A stretch of DNA of 15,481 nucleotides, taken from positions 4,939 to 20,419 of the forward strand of contig NHFS02000069.1 of assembly GCA_002171315.2 (NCBI GenBank). Reading direction: 5' to 3'. The DNA is from Euryarchaeota archaeon TMED117 (GTDB lineage: Archaea > Thermoplasmatota > Poseidoniia > Poseidoniales > Poseidoniaceae). The position numbers and the translations under genes are program-made. Shown piece by piece: positions 14,294 through 15,481 of this stretch (position 1 is the first letter of the stretch; each line of letters opens with the position of its first letter). The notes under the pieces were generated by a model, which saw nothing but the letters and a program-made list of their open reading frames with translations, searched no databases and had not been told where the DNA came from.

Positions 14294-15481
14294 CTAGAAT
14301 TCCTTTTCTTTTACTGGAGCCTCTGTCTTGTTTCCAAGAGATTCAATCAAGCCCCAAACTCTCTGCCAAGGAATGAAGAAGCGCAGTAATGCGATGATGC
14401 TCAAGAAAAGAAGCGCAGATATGACCAGTCCATAGGTCAAGGACAATTCAATGGATTCTGAAACTTGAGCAGCCCATTGGCTACCAGTTGATGAACTCAC
14501 AACTTCAAGAAGAACGCTGTGGAATCCAAGAGCAATCATCGTCACTAGACCTGTGATGGTGAGGAATCCTGCAGTATGACGCAGATGTCCGTTGAGGACG
14601 TTATCCATTTGTTTAACGTATTCAGGATCTCTTTTACAAGATTCGGGTAACCTGTACGCATATTCGAGGTAACGAATGACACCAAAGCCAGATTCTTGGA
14701 ACACCATAATCAAAACAGCGATAAGAATCAAAGATAGTTGTTCAGGCGTTACCAAGTCAAATCCAAAGATACCAATGGTTGGATCACTCACCTGTGTTTC
14801 AAGTGTTTTCAGATTCGCCCCCCAATCCCCTAACTGAGTCTTAATCAATGGGAATGTAAGGATTGCATGTATACCTAGGAAGAGAAGAGTAAATCCAATC
14901 GCCCAACCAATTGAGCGTCGAGATAGGCCCCATATACCACGTGTTCCCATGATAACTGGTAAAAGGTAGACAAAGAGGATAACAAGTGATAAAATCATCA
15001 ATAAAGGCCATTCAAGCGTTTCCAATTCACCATCAGTTGGGGGTCGGAAATCAAGTGAGAAAATCATTGATGGGACCCATGTCAAGAGAAGGCGACCGAC
15101 TAAGGATACCATGAGTAGAATGATGAATCCAAGTTTGATTCTCTGTTGAAGTTTTGGTGATTGGAATGCCATCAATGCCATCGAACCACCAAGAAGGAGA
15201 CCGAGAATAATAGGGACATAAAATCGAGCAAGCCCTTGTCTTCCTTCCCCGGTAATCCAATCACCTATTGGAACTTCACCAACGAGCGATTCAAGTGTAT
15301 CAAAGACCATTGTGTGGTCGATACTGTTGACAACATAGGTTGAGACGACCTCAAGATACATCCAAACAAGAGCAATGGTTGCTATTACTTGCAGAGTGAT
15401 GATTTGCCATTGCTTTCTCAACATTTTGAGATGGAGCGTACGTGGCCGTCCACCAAGAAGAGAAACATCACTCTGAGGATC
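14294..15481 (-). CDS. Polytopic membrane protein, N-terminus probably off the right edge
   Basis: The frame is open through the right edge. The first ATG inside the window is at 15424, giving 376 residues, but it lacks a Shine-Dalgarno. The 19 codons before it (DPQSDVSLLGGRPRTLHLK) read as ordinary coding sequence without a stop, so the gene likely begins outside the window. Counting from 15424, there are about eight membrane spans: 8-28, 68-88, 98-120, 138-160, 172-193, 227-247, 283-307 and 327-350. A charged loop (RYLEYAYRLPESCKRDPEYV, then HLRH) lies between spans six and seven, and the tail is basic/acidic (NKTEAPVKEKEF). No catalytic or transporter motif was recognised. The stop TAG (14294-14296) directly abuts the stop of the 14057 gene. 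Confidence 0.8.
   Translation of the reverse strand, partial: DPQSDVSLLGGRPRTLHLKMLRKQWQIITLQVIATIALVWMYLEVVSTYVVNSIDHTMVFDTLESLVGEVPIGDWITGEGRQGLARFYVPIILGLLLGGSMALMAFQSPKLQQRIKLGFIILLMVSLVGRLLLTWVPSMIFSLDFRPPTDGELETLEWPLLMILSLVILFVYLLPVIMGTRGIWGLSRRSIGWAIGFTLLFLGIHAILTFPLIKTQLGDWGANLKTLETQVSDPTIGIFGFDLVTPEQLSLILIAVLIMVFQESGFGVIRYLEYAYRLPESCKRDPEYVKQMDNVLNGHLRHTAGFLTITGLVTMIALGFHSVLLEVVSSSTGSQWAAQVSESIELSLTYGLVISALLFLSIIALLRFFIPWQRVWGLIESLGNKTEAPVKEKEF

Overview
The window looks like part of a euryarchaeal chromosome, most likely from an uncultivated marine lineage related to Thermoplasmata (Marine Group II / Poseidoniales type). This placement is an inference. It rests on a pyrB-pyrI pair with a zinc-binding regulatory subunit, an archaeal COG3199-type ATP-NAD kinase-like protein, an Ncs6/TtuA-family tRNA thiolase with two zinc ribbons, archaeal Shine-Dalgarno sites (GGAGGTG, AGGTGAT, GGAGGCG), and very dense packing. 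The threonyl-tRNA synthetase is of the bacterial type, which suggests lateral acquisition. No RNA gene, insertion sequence, CRISPR array or integrase was seen, and no gene-free stretch exceeds 300 bases.

Layout. (1) 1-896, minus: 5' part of a COG3199-family NAD/diacylglycerol-kinase-like protein that runs off the left edge. (2) 1006-3377, plus: a small acidic protein of unknown function, then thrS. (3) 3443-6004, plus: an 853-residue protein with about nine membrane spans and a TPR-like helical C-terminal half. It meets, stop codon to stop codon, (4) a minus-strand gene at 6005-7795 with about six membrane spans and a long helical C-terminal region. (5) 7877-9297, plus: overlapping pyrB and pyrI (aspartate carbamoyltransferase). 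The 3' end overlaps (6) a minus-strand tRNA 2-thiolation enzyme at 9289-10308. (7) A 257-base divergent intergenic region (10309-10565) holds paired CAATTG palindromes, an AT-rich core and hairpins. (8) 10566-14293, plus: a tightly coupled three-gene operon encoding a stand-alone Roadblock/LC7-like protein, a 1046-residue protein with an N-terminal Roadblock-like domain plus a long coiled coil, and a 78-residue two-span membrane protein. (9) 14294-15481, minus: a polytopic membrane protein, probably cut by the right edge.

How the parts relate. The housekeeping genes serve NAD/lipid metabolism, threonine charging, pyrimidine synthesis and tRNA wobble or T-loop modification. They are interleaved with large proteins that I cannot assign to characterised families. 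The best candidate for an undescribed system is the 10566-14293 operon. Translational coupling of two Roadblock-type proteins, one carrying a scaffold-length coiled coil, to a small membrane protein suggests a membrane-associated scaffold possibly controlled by a small GTPase encoded elsewhere. The helical-repeat membrane proteins at 3443-7795 and the polytopic protein at 14294 may be further lineage-specific envelope components, but nothing in the sequence ties them functionally to the Roadblock operon.
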